Assembly (NCBI GenBank): GCA_028554795.2 | Contig: CM068835.1 | Location: 33,298,311 to 33,362,310 of the forward strand | From: Sinohyriopsis cumingii | Taxonomy: Eukaryota; Mollusca; Bivalvia; Unionida; Unionidae | Reading direction: 5' to 3' | Length of the DNA stretch: 64,000 bases | Shown here: piece by piece, positions 1 to 12,600 of the stretch | Layout of the letters: each line of letters begins with the position of its first letter | How positions within the stretch are numbered: position 1 is the stretch's first letter | The notes under the pieces: generated by a model | Databases searched by the model: none | Told to the model about the DNA's origin: nothing | The model's input: the letters and a program-made list of their open reading frames with translations, nothing else | Program-made: the position numbers and the translations under genes

Positions 1-2542
1 CGAAGTAACCCTTGCCCAATCAAATCCAATACTCTTATGTTCAGTTTACAGGCCACTTAGTTCCACAGCTGATTGGATCGATAGATTTGAGGTTCAAATT
101 CAAAAAGCATTACTAAAGGAAGACTTAGAAATTATCATATTAGGTGATTTTAACATTGACTACATGAAAACTCCACCATTAACATAGATAAGTAGCTTTG
201 AAACTTACAACTTTACTCAATTAATTAACACCCCAACTAGAGTAATGGATAAAAGTGCTACTATCATTGATCATGTCTATACTAATAAATCTGAAAACGT
301 AAGTGAAATTAATGTGCCAGTGTATGCACTGAGTGACCACTACCCAGTCTGTATAACTAGACATGTTCTGAAATCATCTAAAAATGGCCAACACATTGAA
401 ATACAATACAGGGACTTCAAACAGTTTGATGAGGAAATGTTCTTAAATGATTTAGTTTGCAAACCCTTCCAAACAGTCTGCACTATAGCTGATGTCAACA
501 CTGCCTTGGACAAATGGTATCAGATGTTCAATGCAGCCTTAGACAAGTATGCCCCAATTAAAACAAGAAGGGTTAAACACCAAATTACACCCAAGTGGAT
601 TACCCCTGACATCAATGAGGCTAGGCACCTAAGAGATAATTTCTACAAGAAAAAAGACATGAAAAGCTATAGAAAGTGGAGAAATAAAATTAAGCACCTG
701 ATAGATAAGGCAAAAGAGAACTATTATAAACAGGCTACTGATGAAAATAAGAGTACCATTGTGGAAGCATCTAAAAGAGCTGAACCCATGCAAGAACAGT
801 TGTCTTCCCGCTAGACTTAAGCAAAATGAAGATATAGCAACATCTGTACAAGATATTGTGGAAATGTTCAACAATTTCTTCATAAGCATCTCCAGTAGGA
901 GTATTCAGAACCAGACTAACATCCCAATTGAACTTGATGCTCTTCTATTATTTATAAGAGCTAAAATTCCTGATGATAATTATTTTTCAGTAGCTAATGT
1001 TAGTGAAGCTGATGTATTTGATATGCTAATTAAGGTTAATATTAATAAATCCTCTGGATGGATGGTATTGGTCCACGAATTCTTAAAATTGCTGCACCAG
1101 TAATAACAAAGTCACTAACGCATATCATAAATTTAAGTATAATGAGTGGTACTTTTCCAGAAACATTGAAATGTGCAAAGGTTACACCTATCTTTAAGAA
1201 AGGAGAAAAGGAGGATCCAGGAAATTACAGACCAATATCAATTCTACCTGTATTGTCAAAACTATTTGAAAAGCATGTAGCCATTCAGGTCTATAAATTT
1301 TTCGAAACATACTCTCTATTTCATAAAGCTCAATCAGGATTTAGAAAGTACCACTCGTGCCAAACAGAACTTACCAAATTAATTGATCTTTGGCTGAAGG
1401 AAATGGATAATGGACATATGACTGGGATTGTTTTCCTTCACTTCAAGAAAGCCTTTGATCTTGTTGATCATGAAATTCTGCTGCAAAAGTTGAACTGTTA
1501 CAGGTTTGACAATCCTTCTTTAAACTGGTTTAGATCATACCTAAACCAAAGGTCTCAACAAGTAAGCATTGTCAATATTAGCTCTCAAACTCGCACTATT
1601 CATTCAGGAGTCCCTCAAGGCTCAGTTTTGGGCCCTCTCCTCTTCCTTATCTATATCAATGATCTACCATTAAATAATGAATCCACAAATACAGATTTGT
1701 TTGCAGATGATACAACCTTGTATACATCTAGTTCGATACTGAAGTTATCTAAGTGAGATTAAACTCAGACCTTATTAGAGTCCAAAACTGGGCACAACAA
1801 AATAGGATGGTAATTAATGAAGGTAAAACAAAATGTATGATTTTGGGGACATCACAAAAGCTACACAAGTCAAGGAACCCAAAACTATCTCTTGCAATAA
1901 ATAATCATCCATTAGAAAATGTCAAACATGAAAGGCTTGTAGGTGTGTCTGTAGATATTAATTTATTATGGAATGACCATATTGATAAGCTTTGTAAAAC
2001 ACTGTCATCCAAAATTGCCCTTCTCAGCAGAATCAAGAAATATTTACCTATGGAAACTTGCAATCTATACTACAAGTCATATATTCTTCCAATAATGGAT
2101 TATTGTTCTAATGTATGGGGAAACTGCTAAATCTGAGCTTGACAGGATTTATAAACTTCAGAAATGAGCAGCACGTGTAATTTTAGATGCATCTGTTGAT
2201 CATCCCACAAAAGCATTATTTACAGAACTCAAATGGTTCACAATATATGACAGGATAGATTTTCACAAGGCAGTTCTTTTATATAAATGTCTACATGGAA
2301 CTGCACCAGAGTATCTTCAGGACTTATTCAGGTCTTTTTCAACACAATACCAGTTGAGATCAATATCACATGGAAACCTTCTAATACCAAAACCAAGAAC
2401 AGAGCAATTTAAAAAGAGTTTTCAATACTCTGGTACAGTTCTGTGGAACAAGCTTCCACTACATGTAAAATCTGCTGAAAATATTAGAGTATTTAAGAAA
2501 AGATATCATGAGCATATGTTTCTAATAGATAATGGAATTTAG
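1..2542 (+). pseudogene. LINE copy 1 ORF2 (endonuclease-reverse transcriptase), broken
   Basis: Reading frames shift several times. The endonuclease tail has GDFNIDYMK and SDHYPVCITRH, with an in-frame stop near 187 just after the GDFNID block. The reverse transcriptase has KKGEKEDPGNYRPISILPV, the catalytic-block motif FKKAFDLVDH with the nearby HF in place of the usual DF, GVPQGSVLGPLLFLIY and FADDTTLY. The C-terminal part ends with VLWNKLPL and FKKRYHEH. The replaced first catalytic aspartate, the frameshifts near 770 and 1040-1060 and a stop near 1755 show that it is dead. Confidence 0.88.
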
Positions 2543-2702
2543 TATTTTAATACTAAACATGTTAAAATAAACTGTAATTATTGCTATCTTCATATAATGT
2601 TCATTGTTATACTTTCCTTAAGAGGGCCTCTAGGGAGAATAGTCCTTGACTAATGAGTCACCCTCTATAAATAAAGCATTATTATTATTATTATTATTAT
2701 TA
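1..2702 (+). mobile_element. Jockey/CR1-type LINE copy 1 (5' cut by window edge)
   Basis: Non-LTR retrotransposon in the same orientation as the receptor gene. The 5' end lies left of the window. It contains the end of an apurinic-type endonuclease, a reverse transcriptase and a short 3' UTR with aataaag. It terminates in an (ATT)n microsatellite tail at about 2677-2702, as CR1/L2/Jockey-superfamily LINEs often do. A second copy of the same family lies at 7340-10217 and a tiny 3' fragment at about 17498. Decayed by frameshifts and stops, so not autonomous. Confidence 0.9.
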
Positions 2703-2935
2703 AAATTGGACCAAATAATTTCATAATTTTTATATTTGTAACTTTCTTGATGCACCTTAATTGAGTGTAATGCAGTATTTTGCCACAATTACTGTCAAAG
2801 GAAGTAACTAGGATGTAGAGTTGATTGGGGCATGTTTTTCTAGGCCTTTGAAAATCCATCAGTAAACTCTGATATATTTGAATATTCAAATAAATACACA
2901 TATACATGCAAGTAAGTTGAGTCAAACTGCAAACA

Positions 2936-3165
2936 ACAAAGATCCTAATTGCAAAGGTTGCTTCCTTGCTCTGGATAATTACTGATATTAATTTCCCATA
3001 CTCAGAGCATAAATATCTTAAGAATTTGAAAACTTTTGGCAATATCTCACTACCTTCATCAGCAATTTAAGTCACTGATGAGGGCAGTTTGATACTGCTG
3101 AAAGGTGCGAATTTTTAAAATATTTCTGCTTTGAGTATGGAAAATAACTAATGAACAAAGATCCT
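2936..3165. repeat. Long hairpin with 11-bp direct repeats, copy 1
   Basis: The left arm (about 2991-3062) and right arm (about 3075-3144) are imperfectly complementary over about 70 nt, closing on a 12-nt loop (caatttaagtca) with perfect apical pairing ttcatcag/ctgatgag. The whole is bracketed by acaaagatcct at 2936-2946 and 3155-3165. It could be a small foldback element with target duplication or an intronic structured RNA. Confidence 0.7.
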
Positions 3166-3556
3166 GACCTGCCAACTGCAAAATGCAGAGACCCAGATTT
3201 GCCATTGCATAATGCAAGTATATGGTAGTTATAGTTCAAGAAAGGTACTTTATGGTCATTAGCTAATATAAAGGGTTTAAATTCAACTTATATTGTGGAT
3301 GCACACTGTTTCCAGATAAAATTATACTTTTACTGAAACTCACACCGATGGTATTGATATACCTATTATCTTAAAATTGTCACAATTGTGATTAAGTTAT
3401 ATATTATAAGTACTTTGTTCATTTTGTTTTTAAAATAAAAAACAACAAAGTTTTAAATGTTACTTATCTTGGCTGAGAATATATTTTTGGATTAAATTTG
3501 ATTAATTTTTTTCTGTGATATGACTTCTATCTGATGTCCTAATTTATTTCTTTCAG

Positions 3557-3679
3557 ATCTGAATTCAGTGTGTAATAGGGATATTGACTGTCTTGACACC
3601 TATGCAGCATGCAGTGCTGGAAATCATACCTGTCAGTGTAAAACAGGATACACAAATGTGAATGGAAGTTGTAAAGCTG
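3557..3679 (+). CDS. Exon 1: EGF-like module 1
   Basis: A 123-nt phase 1-1 exon bounded by tttctttcag and gtaaga. It encodes 41 residues with six cysteines in the order C-x5-C-x6-C-x6-C-x-C-x10-C, including HTCQCKTGYTNVNGSCKA. This is the compact EGF-like/EB pattern with the CxCxxGY core. The NHT and NGS sequons could be glycosylated. No calcium-binding consensus is evident. Symmetrical phase means the exon can be duplicated or skipped without a frameshift. The second copy (5707-5829) is nearly identical, which supports real coding use. The previous exon is not visible because a LINE fills the sequence up to the window edge. Confidence 0.88.
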
Positions 3680-6600
3680 GTAAGAATTCTTTATAACCTA
3701 AGTGACGTAGAAATTGCTCAGATAAACCAGGTTGTTTCATTATGTTATCAGCTGGGGCATGCTGGACTGGAAAATTGTGGTTCAAAATTTCTTCTTTTTA
3801 AGTATTTTGGCATGATGAGAAGATTGGGAGATGTGAGTCAGGTCAGTTTTTTTTAAATGTTAGAATACATTTGTCAACAGCTGGTGTGTTACTGTATGTG
3901 CAAGTTATAAAATATGAAATATTCAACATAATCTATGTTCAAAACCTTCTGCATCCTTTTGTTTACGTTACATTAAATGGTAAGGTCAGAAATTGGAAAC
4001 ATTTCTCACTCCTGACTACTTCTGCTGTAAAGTTATCTGTTTCTGCCAATACCTCATTCAAGACTTTCTTTACAATTTCTTAATTTTCCAGGGCATCAAA
4101 ACTGTTAAAAATAAAAATATGATGATTATTACACTCCTTGTAATCATGCAGCTAATGTTGTAATTTTCAGTAGCAGAATGAGATACGTTCCTAAACCAAG
4201 ATTTAATGCACATGAAGCACTTCCAAAAAATTTGCAGGTCTTATCCTCAATTTGAACATATTGGTCTGAACCCAATTCATTCTTTGAACTTAAGCAAAAT
4301 CTGATTTAAAATCTGAATCTAGAAATAAATAATGCATGAACTCAATAATTTTGTAAAAATAGCACATACAAAATGTTCTGCATTTTCCTACCTACCTTGC
4401 AGGGTAGGAGTTCATGCATTGTAACTTGATTCATGGGTCATACATAACATTGTAAGTTATTCCATGAGCAAAGACATATCACTTAAAAATATGTGTACCG
4501 CTAAATTTTTCACAAGCGCTTAGAGACTTTGTGATATTTTGTATGTATGAACATTGATTACAGATCAGTTTAAAGCTTATGCTCAAGTAAATGGCTTTCA
4601 GAATTCCATATGGTCTGGAAAAAACATGATGGTCAGACTAATATCAGAAAAAAGAAAATAAAACAACAAACTTTTCAACCATGTCAAAGGCAAAGCTCTG
4701 CTCTTGGCTGGCCAAAAATTTGTATTTGCCTGGAACAATGGTCTAAGAAATAAATCACTGGCCTGGGTTATTTCATTTAACTTGCAAACATCAAATTTCC
4801 GAGTATTTTAACTGAAACATCTTTATTATTGAACCAAGCTTTATGAGCAGCTGTAAAATTGGACCAAATAAATTCATAATTTTTGTATTTGTAACTTTCT
4901 TCATGCACCTTAAATGAGTGTAATGCAGTATTTTGCCACAATTACTGTCAAAGGAAGTAACTAGGATGTAGAGTTGATTGGGGCATGTTTTTCTAGGCCT
5001 TTGAAAATCCATCAGTAAACTCTGAAATATTTGAATATTCAAATAAATACACATATACATGCAAGTAAGTTGAGTCAAACTGCAAACAACAAAGATCCTA
5101 ATTGCAAAGGTTGCTTTCTTGCTCTGGATAATTCATGATAGTAATTTTCCATACTCAGAGCATAAATATCTTAAGAATTTGAAAACGTTTGGCAATATCT
5201 CACTACCTTCATCAGCAATTTAAGTCACTGATGAGGGCAGTATGATACTGCTGAAAGGTGCGAATTTTTAAAATATTTCTGCTTTGAGTATGGAAAATAA
5301 CTAATGAACAAAGATCCTGACCTGCCAACTGCAAAATGCAGAGACCCTGATTTGCCATTGCATAATGCAAGTATACGGTAGTTATAATTAAGAAAGGTAC
5401 TTTAAGTTCAGTAGCTAATATAAAGGGTTTACATTCAACTTATATTGTGGATGCACACTGTTTCCAGATAAAATTATACTTTTACTGAAACTCACACCCA
5501 TGATATTGATATACATATTATCTTAAAATTGTCACAATTTTGATTAAGTTATATATTTTAAGCACTTTGTCCATTTTGTTTTTTAAAAAAAACAACAAAG
5601 TATTAAATGTTACTTATCTTGTCTGAGCATATATTTTTGGATTAAATTAGATTAATCTTTTTCTGTGATACGATTTCTATCTGGTGTCCTAATTAATTTT
5701 TTTCAGATCTGAATTCAGCGTGTACTGCGGATATTGACTGTCGTGACACCTATGCAGCATGCAGTGCTAATGCTCATACCTGTCAATGTAAAACAGGATA
5801 CACAAATGTGAATGGAAGTTGTAAAGCTGGTAAGAGACTTTTTATGCCCAGGCTGAGCTTGAAAGTTGGTAGGGAAGGCCAAATCGGTTCATAGTACAGT
5901 TGGCAGAGGCACACTGGACTGGAGAATTTTGGTTAATGTTACTGCATCATCTTTTTTAGATAGGATGATATGATGGGAAAATAGGGAGGTGTGAATTAGA
6001 GGTCAAATGATATAAAGGGAAAATAAGGAGATGTGAATTAGAGGTCAAATTTTTAATGTTAGAATACATTGGTCAAAAGTTGATTTTTTTACTGGGTCTG
6101 CAAGATATATGATATGAAATATAGAACAATTGCTTCTGTGTAATTTTGGTCATTGTCATTTTAATTTCTGGCTTAAAATAATTCTGTATAAATTTTGCAT
6201 CTGCAAATTTCCATATTTATTTTGTTATCGTAATACAGTCAAAATACTTTTTTGTATTGTTTATAAATATATATTTATGTGTACATGCTTTTATAATCAG
6301 GTAATACAGTCTTTAAGAAAATTATGTTGAGCATAAAAAGAACTTATTTTTGTGGGTTTTGTTTGTTTGTTGGGATGTAAAGGGAAGTTAAGACTTAATA
6401 AATGCTAAAAAGGTTCAGTTTTCAATTTAACTACCTATTTATTGTATATTTAATGATTACTAACTTAATATTTTAGTAGGAATGTAGTGGAAACTGATCA
6501 TATTCAGTCAAAACATTCAGTTTACTTCATGTGTGCAATGGATTCAAGTTGATTCATTCACTGCAGCCCTAAACAAGTTTGTTGAAGTTTATATGTTCCA

Positions 6601-9600
6601 TTGTAAGCATGTGCCTACTTGTTGGACACCAGTCACCAGCTTGCACAAGCAATAGGATATATGAAGAAGTTTGCTGCAAGCAAGTTTTACTTTCTGAAGC
6701 AAACATTAAAGCTTTGTAACTATATCCCAGCTAGCTTGCTAAAGCCTGTACTTGATTGTACAAGCTTGCATCTTTGTTAGCTTGAACACATCTGACAAGC
6801 TCATTTGTAAGCTTGCAACTGTATCCCAGCTAGCTTGCTAAAGCCTGTACTTGATTGTACAAGCTTGCATCTTTGTTAGCTTAAACACATCTGACAAGCT
6901 CATTTGTAAGCTTGCAACTGTATCCCAGCTAGCTTGCTAAAGCCTGTACTTGATTGTACAAGCTTGCACAGGCATCTTTGTTAGCTTAAAAACATCTGAC
7001 AAGCTCATTGTAAGCTTACCACAAGCTTTCAGCAAGGATGCATTATGGCTTGGGAAGCTTGATTTCCAGTGTTTTCTGAAGTGATTTACATAAATTGTGG
7101 TTCCCTTTTTGACCTGCAGTCTTAGTTTGATTTCCACATCATTACCTTACAAAGGCTTGTTGGATTCCAACCTAATGTTGAATACAGCATTACATTGATG
7201 AGACCTTGAATGAGGTTGATTTCCAACTTCCATAATAACATTTAAAAACATTACCATCTCTGATTGTCTGTTATACATTACTTTTCCAAGACTTTTGTGT
7301 GATTTCAACCAGACGTTGTACTTCTAGCATTCTAAAACATACTTTTGTAGAATTATGGACCCTTAATGCCCATTCTCATAATTATGTTTCCCATTGATAG
7401 AAAAGATAGGGAATCCATGGGGGGTGGGGGTATTCTTCTCTATGTTGACAGTTCCATTAGTTATATAACAGATGTGTTGATCTAGAGGCTGTTTGGGTAG
7501 AGAGTATCTGGATCGAAGTAACCCTTAATGCCCAATCAAAGCCAATTCTCTTATGTTCAGTTTACAGGCCAGCTAGTTCCACAGCTGATTGGATTGATAG
7601 ATTTGAGGTGCAAATTCTAAAAGCATTACTAAAGGAAGATTTAGAAACTATCATTTTTGGTGATTTTAACATTGACTACATGAAAACTCCACCATTAACA
7701 TGGATAAGTAACTCTGAATCTTACAACTTTACTCAATTAATTAACACCCCAACTAGAGTAACAGATAAAAGTGCTACTATCATTGATCATGTCTATACTA
7801 ATAAACCTGAAAACATAAGTGAAATTAATGTGCCAGTATATACACTGAGTGACCACTACCCAGTCTGTATCACTAGACATGTTCCAAAATCATCTAAAAA
7901 TGGTCAACACATTAAAATACAATACAGGGACTTTAAACAGTTTGATGAGGAAATGTTCTGAAATGATTTAGTTTGCAAACCCTTCCAAACAGTCTGCAAT
8001 ATAGCTGATGTCAGCACTGCCTTAGACAAATGGTATTGAATGTTTAGTGCTGCCTTAGACAAGCATGCCCCAATTAAAACAAGAAGGGTTAAACACCAAA
8101 TTACACCCAAGTGGATTACCCCTGACATCAATGAGGCTAGGCACCAAAGAGATAATTTCCACAAGAAAAAAGACATGAAAAGCTATAGAAAGTGGAGAAA
8201 TAAAATTAAGCACCTGATAGATAAGGCAAAAGAGAACTACTATAAACAGGCTATTAATGAAAGTAAGAGTACCAAAACATTGTGGAAGCATCTAAAAGAG
8301 CTGAACCCATGCAAGAACAGTTGTCTTCCCGCTAGACTTATGCAAAATGTTGATATAGCAACATCTGTACAAGATATTGTGGAAATGTTCAACAATTTCT
8401 TCATAAGCATCTCCAGTAGGAGTATTCAGAACCAGACTAACATCCCAATTGAACTTGATGCTCTTCTATTATTTATAAGAGCTAAAATTCCTGATGATAA
8501 TTATTTTTCAATAGCTAATGTTAGTGAAGCTGATGTTTTGAAATGCTAATTAAGGTGAATATTAATAAATGCTCTGGATTGGATGGGATTGGTCCACGAA
8601 TTCTTAAAATTGCTGCACCAGTAATAACACTGTCACTAACGCATATAATTAACTTAAGTATAATGGGTGGTAATTTTCCAGAAACACTGAAGTGTGCAAT
8701 GGTTACACCTATATTTAAGAATGGAGAAAAGTAGGATTCAGGGAATTACAGACAAATATCAATTCTAACTGTATTGTCAGACTTATTTGAAAAGCATTTA
8801 GCCATTCAGGTCTATAAACTTTTTGAAACATACTCTCTATTTCATAAAGCACAATCAGGATTTAGAAAGTACCACTCATGCCAAACAGAACTTACCAAAT
8901 TAACTGATATTTGGCTGAACTAAATGGATAATGAACATATGACTGGGATTGTTTTCCTTGACTTCAAGAAAGCCTTTGATCTTGTTGGTCATGAAATTCT
9001 GCTGCAAAAGTTGAACTGTTACACGTTCAACAATCCTTCTTTAAAATGGTTTAGATCATACCTAAACCAAAGGTCTCAACAAGTAAGCATTGTCAATATT
9101 AGCTCTCAAACTCGCACAATTCATTTAGGGGTCCCTCAAGGCTCAGTTTTGGGCCCTCTCCTTTTCCTTATCTATAACAATGATCCACAGTTAAATAATG
9201 AATCCACAAACATAGATTTGTTTGCAGATGATGCAACCTTGTATACATCTAGTTCTGATACTCAAGTTATCCAAATGAGATTAAACTCAGACCTTATTAG
9301 AGTCCAAAATTGGGCACAACAAAATAGGATGATAATGAAGGTAAAACAAAATGTATGATTTTGGGGACATCACAAAAGCTACACAAGTCAAGGAACCCAA
9401 AACTATCTCTTGCAATAAATAACCATCCATTAGAAAATGTCAAACATGAAAAGCTTGTAGGTGTGACCATAGATAATAATTTATTATGGAATGACCATAT
9501 TAATAAGCATTGTAAAACACTATCATCCAAAATTGCCCTACTCAGCAAAATCAAGAAATATTTACCTATGTAAACTCAAAATCTATATTAGAAGTCATAT

Positions 9601-12600
9601 ATTCTTCCAACAATGGATTATTGTTCGAATGTATAGGGAAACTGTGCTAATTCTCAGCTTGACAGGATTTATAAACTTCAGAAATGAGTAGCACATGTAA
9701 TTTTAGATGCATCTATTGATCATCCCTCAAAAGCATTATTTACAGAACTCAAATGGTTCACAATATATGACAGGACAGATTTTCACAAGGCAGTTCTTTG
9801 ATCTAAATGTCTACATGGAACTACACCTGAGTATCTTCAGGACTTATTCAGGACTTTTTTCAACACAATACCAGTTGAGATCAATATCACATGGAAACCT
9901 ACCACCAAAACCAAGAACAGAACAATTTAGAAAGAGCTTCCAATACTCTGGTATAGTGCTGTGGAACAAGCTTCCACTAGATGTAAAATCTGCTGAAAAT
10001 ATTAGAGTATTTAAGAAGAGATATCATGAGCATGTATGTGCTTCTAATAGATAATGGAATTTAGTATTTTAGTACTAAACATGATAAAATAAACAGTAAT
10101 TATTGCAATCTTCATATAATATGCATTGTTATACTCTCCTTAGAGGGCCTCAAGGGAGAATAGTCCTTGACTAATGAGTCACCCTCTATAAATAAAGCAT
10201 TATTATTATTATTATTGCAGCTTCTTGTTTTTAAGACCCTGCCAAGCAAATTGTTGTAAGCATGGTTCTTTGCAATGAACTTAATTTTGTACTAGCTATA
10301 GTTAAAGAAAAGATGCCTTTAAGTTCAGTAGTAAATATTTTTATGATGGATTTCAGTTTGGTTTATGGTGTGGATGCTTACTGTTGCCAAATGAAATGAT
10401 ACTGGTACTTAATGCACATCCATGATATCAACATATCTCTTCCCTTAAAATTGTTGAAAGTTTGATTAAATACATTATGAGCACTATTTCCATTATGTTT
10501 GTTTTTCAGAAAAACAAAGTTTTAAAAGTTGTCTGTATCTTATCTGAGCATGTATTTTCAGACAGAATTTTATTTAATCTTTTACTGTGATTGGCTTGTA
10601 TCCAAAATCTTAATTTATTTGTTTCAGATCTGAATTCAGCATGTAATGTAAATATTGACTGTCGTGACACCCATGCAGCATGCAGCACTGGAACTTATAC
10701 CTGTCAGTGTAATGCAGAATACACAAACGTGAATGGAACTTGCAAAGCTGGTAAAAATTCTTTATACCCTGGTTGAGCATGAAAATTGGTAATGAGGGTC
10801 AAATCAGCTAACATTACAATTAGCAGTGGGGCACTGGACTGAAAAGTTTGGTGAATATTAGTGCATCCTCTCCATTTATTTTGGGTTATATGAACATGGG
10901 TAAATAGGGCTTAAATTTATCGATTCATATTTTTGTATATTGCACTGTGCACCCTATGCCTATGCACCTTAGCAGATGTATGCAGAGATGGTTTGGAATT
11001 TGATATACTAATAGTTCCCTCAGTTATAAGGCTTACATAGATGGAACAGTGCTACTATGTGCTTATATCAATAGGATCAAGTCAGATATGCTAGAAATTG
11101 GGTGGGATCCATAATTACACTTTAAAGAGGATACCTTGCATCTCATAAGCAATGCTATTATGCTTGAAAATATGTCTTTTATCCATTTTGATCATACTTG
11201 GAATGGAGGATTATAACAGCAAGATATGATCTCACACGTTTATCAATGAGTGGAATCAGAACTAATTATAAGGTGATCTTAGATCTGATTGGCTGAACTT
11301 GTTATTGCTGCAGAGACTGTATTTCTGATTCAGTGTTGTTCATATTTGGTTAATACTCATAGTTTCTCAGGGTCTTGGATGAATACTGTTAAAAGCAAAG
11401 ATCCATGAATAAGATTGAAGTCATACTTTCATCTGATTAGCTGAACTTGTCAACATTCTAATAGCTTTTATTTGTCATCTGATGTTGTTATTTTTAGGCT
11501 TACATCATTAAGATGTCATACAAGTGTTGTGAGTGAGACTGGTGTATATTTAACTGGTGATATTAGATCTGACTGGCTGAATCTGTTATCACTCAATGGA
11601 AAGTATTTCTGACCAGTTATCAAACTTGTTAGAAAAGTTAGTATACTTGAGTAGATAGATGGGTGTTATTATGAGTGAGGCCTTAGAACATTTGAATTAG
11701 GCAATCTTGCATTTCAGTGGCTGAGGTCTTTAACATTCAGAGGTTTTAAAAATCACACTTTTAAAATATTCTTATATCCCTAGGTGTTGGGATTAATCTG
11801 ATTGTGACCAAATATATTACGTATTTATGAGGTAATTTTACATCTGAGTGGCAGAGCTTGATTTTACTCAGGGGACTGAATTTAAATCAGATTTTTAACC
11901 AGCTTGATAATTGCTTTATTGACATGTTCTTAGACAGATTTTATAAGTGAGATCTGCATATATAGATGGATTGATCTGCATTTGATTGGCTGAGCTTCTT
12001 ACCTTGTTGGAAACTAGATCTCTCATATATTTCTATATAACTTGGTAAATATAATATATTTAGTTATGAGTGAGATCAGTGGATATATGGTATAGCTTTA
12101 TCTTTAAAAAATAATAGTATATGTAAAATTGATATGATATAATGGTTTAGAGAGTTCATTTCAGATCTTACAATATAAAAAAATATGCCACTCCAAATCA
12201 ACAAGTTATACAGCTGTGTAAGCCAGCTGAGTGATATAGGGCCCACTTGGACTTCTTGTTATATTACATGCACGTCTTAGTTGATTCACATGTATTTTCT
12301 CCATGCACTATGCGGTGGAGAGAATTATGTTATGAATTTGTTCACTCTCCACCATCCACATTTACTAAACATTGTAGATGGCTTGCACTTAGAGTAAAGA
12401 CAAAGCATGTCAGGAGAAAGCCCACTGATTTGGGCTTAAAGCAAAAATGCAAGTGTTAAGATTACTGACTGAAAGAATATAAAGGAATTTCACACAATAA
12501 TATGAATTCTACATTATGTTCCTGGACCAGGCTTTTGTGAATGACTTTCACTTGAAGAAACCTGTATAGTTTGGGCTGAAAAGGTCAATGATCAAGCTCA

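Larger units (their letters stand above)
2703..3940 (+). repeat. EGF exon/intron duplication unit 1
   Basis: About 1.2 kb of intron, EGF exon 1 and downstream intron that align along their length to 4850-6135. Shared landmarks are aaaattggaccaaataa at the start, the 'catactcagagcataaatat' hairpin arm, the exon itself and the downstream 'ttttaatgttagaatacat'. The left end coincides with the LINE 3' tail. Confidence 0.85.
4850..6135 (+). repeat. EGF exon/intron duplication unit 2
   Basis: Second copy of the unit containing EGF exon 2. Similarity to unit 1 is very high upstream of the exon and lower downstream, with small indels. A local 42-bp tandem repeat (…gtgaattagaggtcaaat) at about 5962-6050 is specific to this copy. 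The unit spacing from unit 1 is about 2.15 kb. Confidence 0.85.

Noticed and set aside
629-889. Minus-strand ORFs opposite the LINE frames (also 7904-8291 and 9297-9554)
   Set aside because: Antisense shadows of the LINE endonuclease/RT frames.
2665-3042. 125-codon minus-strand ORF with a similar ORF at 4791-5078
   Set aside because: The two are alike because the whole intron segment was duplicated recently. No domain, no codon signature, and the frame runs through the intronic hairpin.
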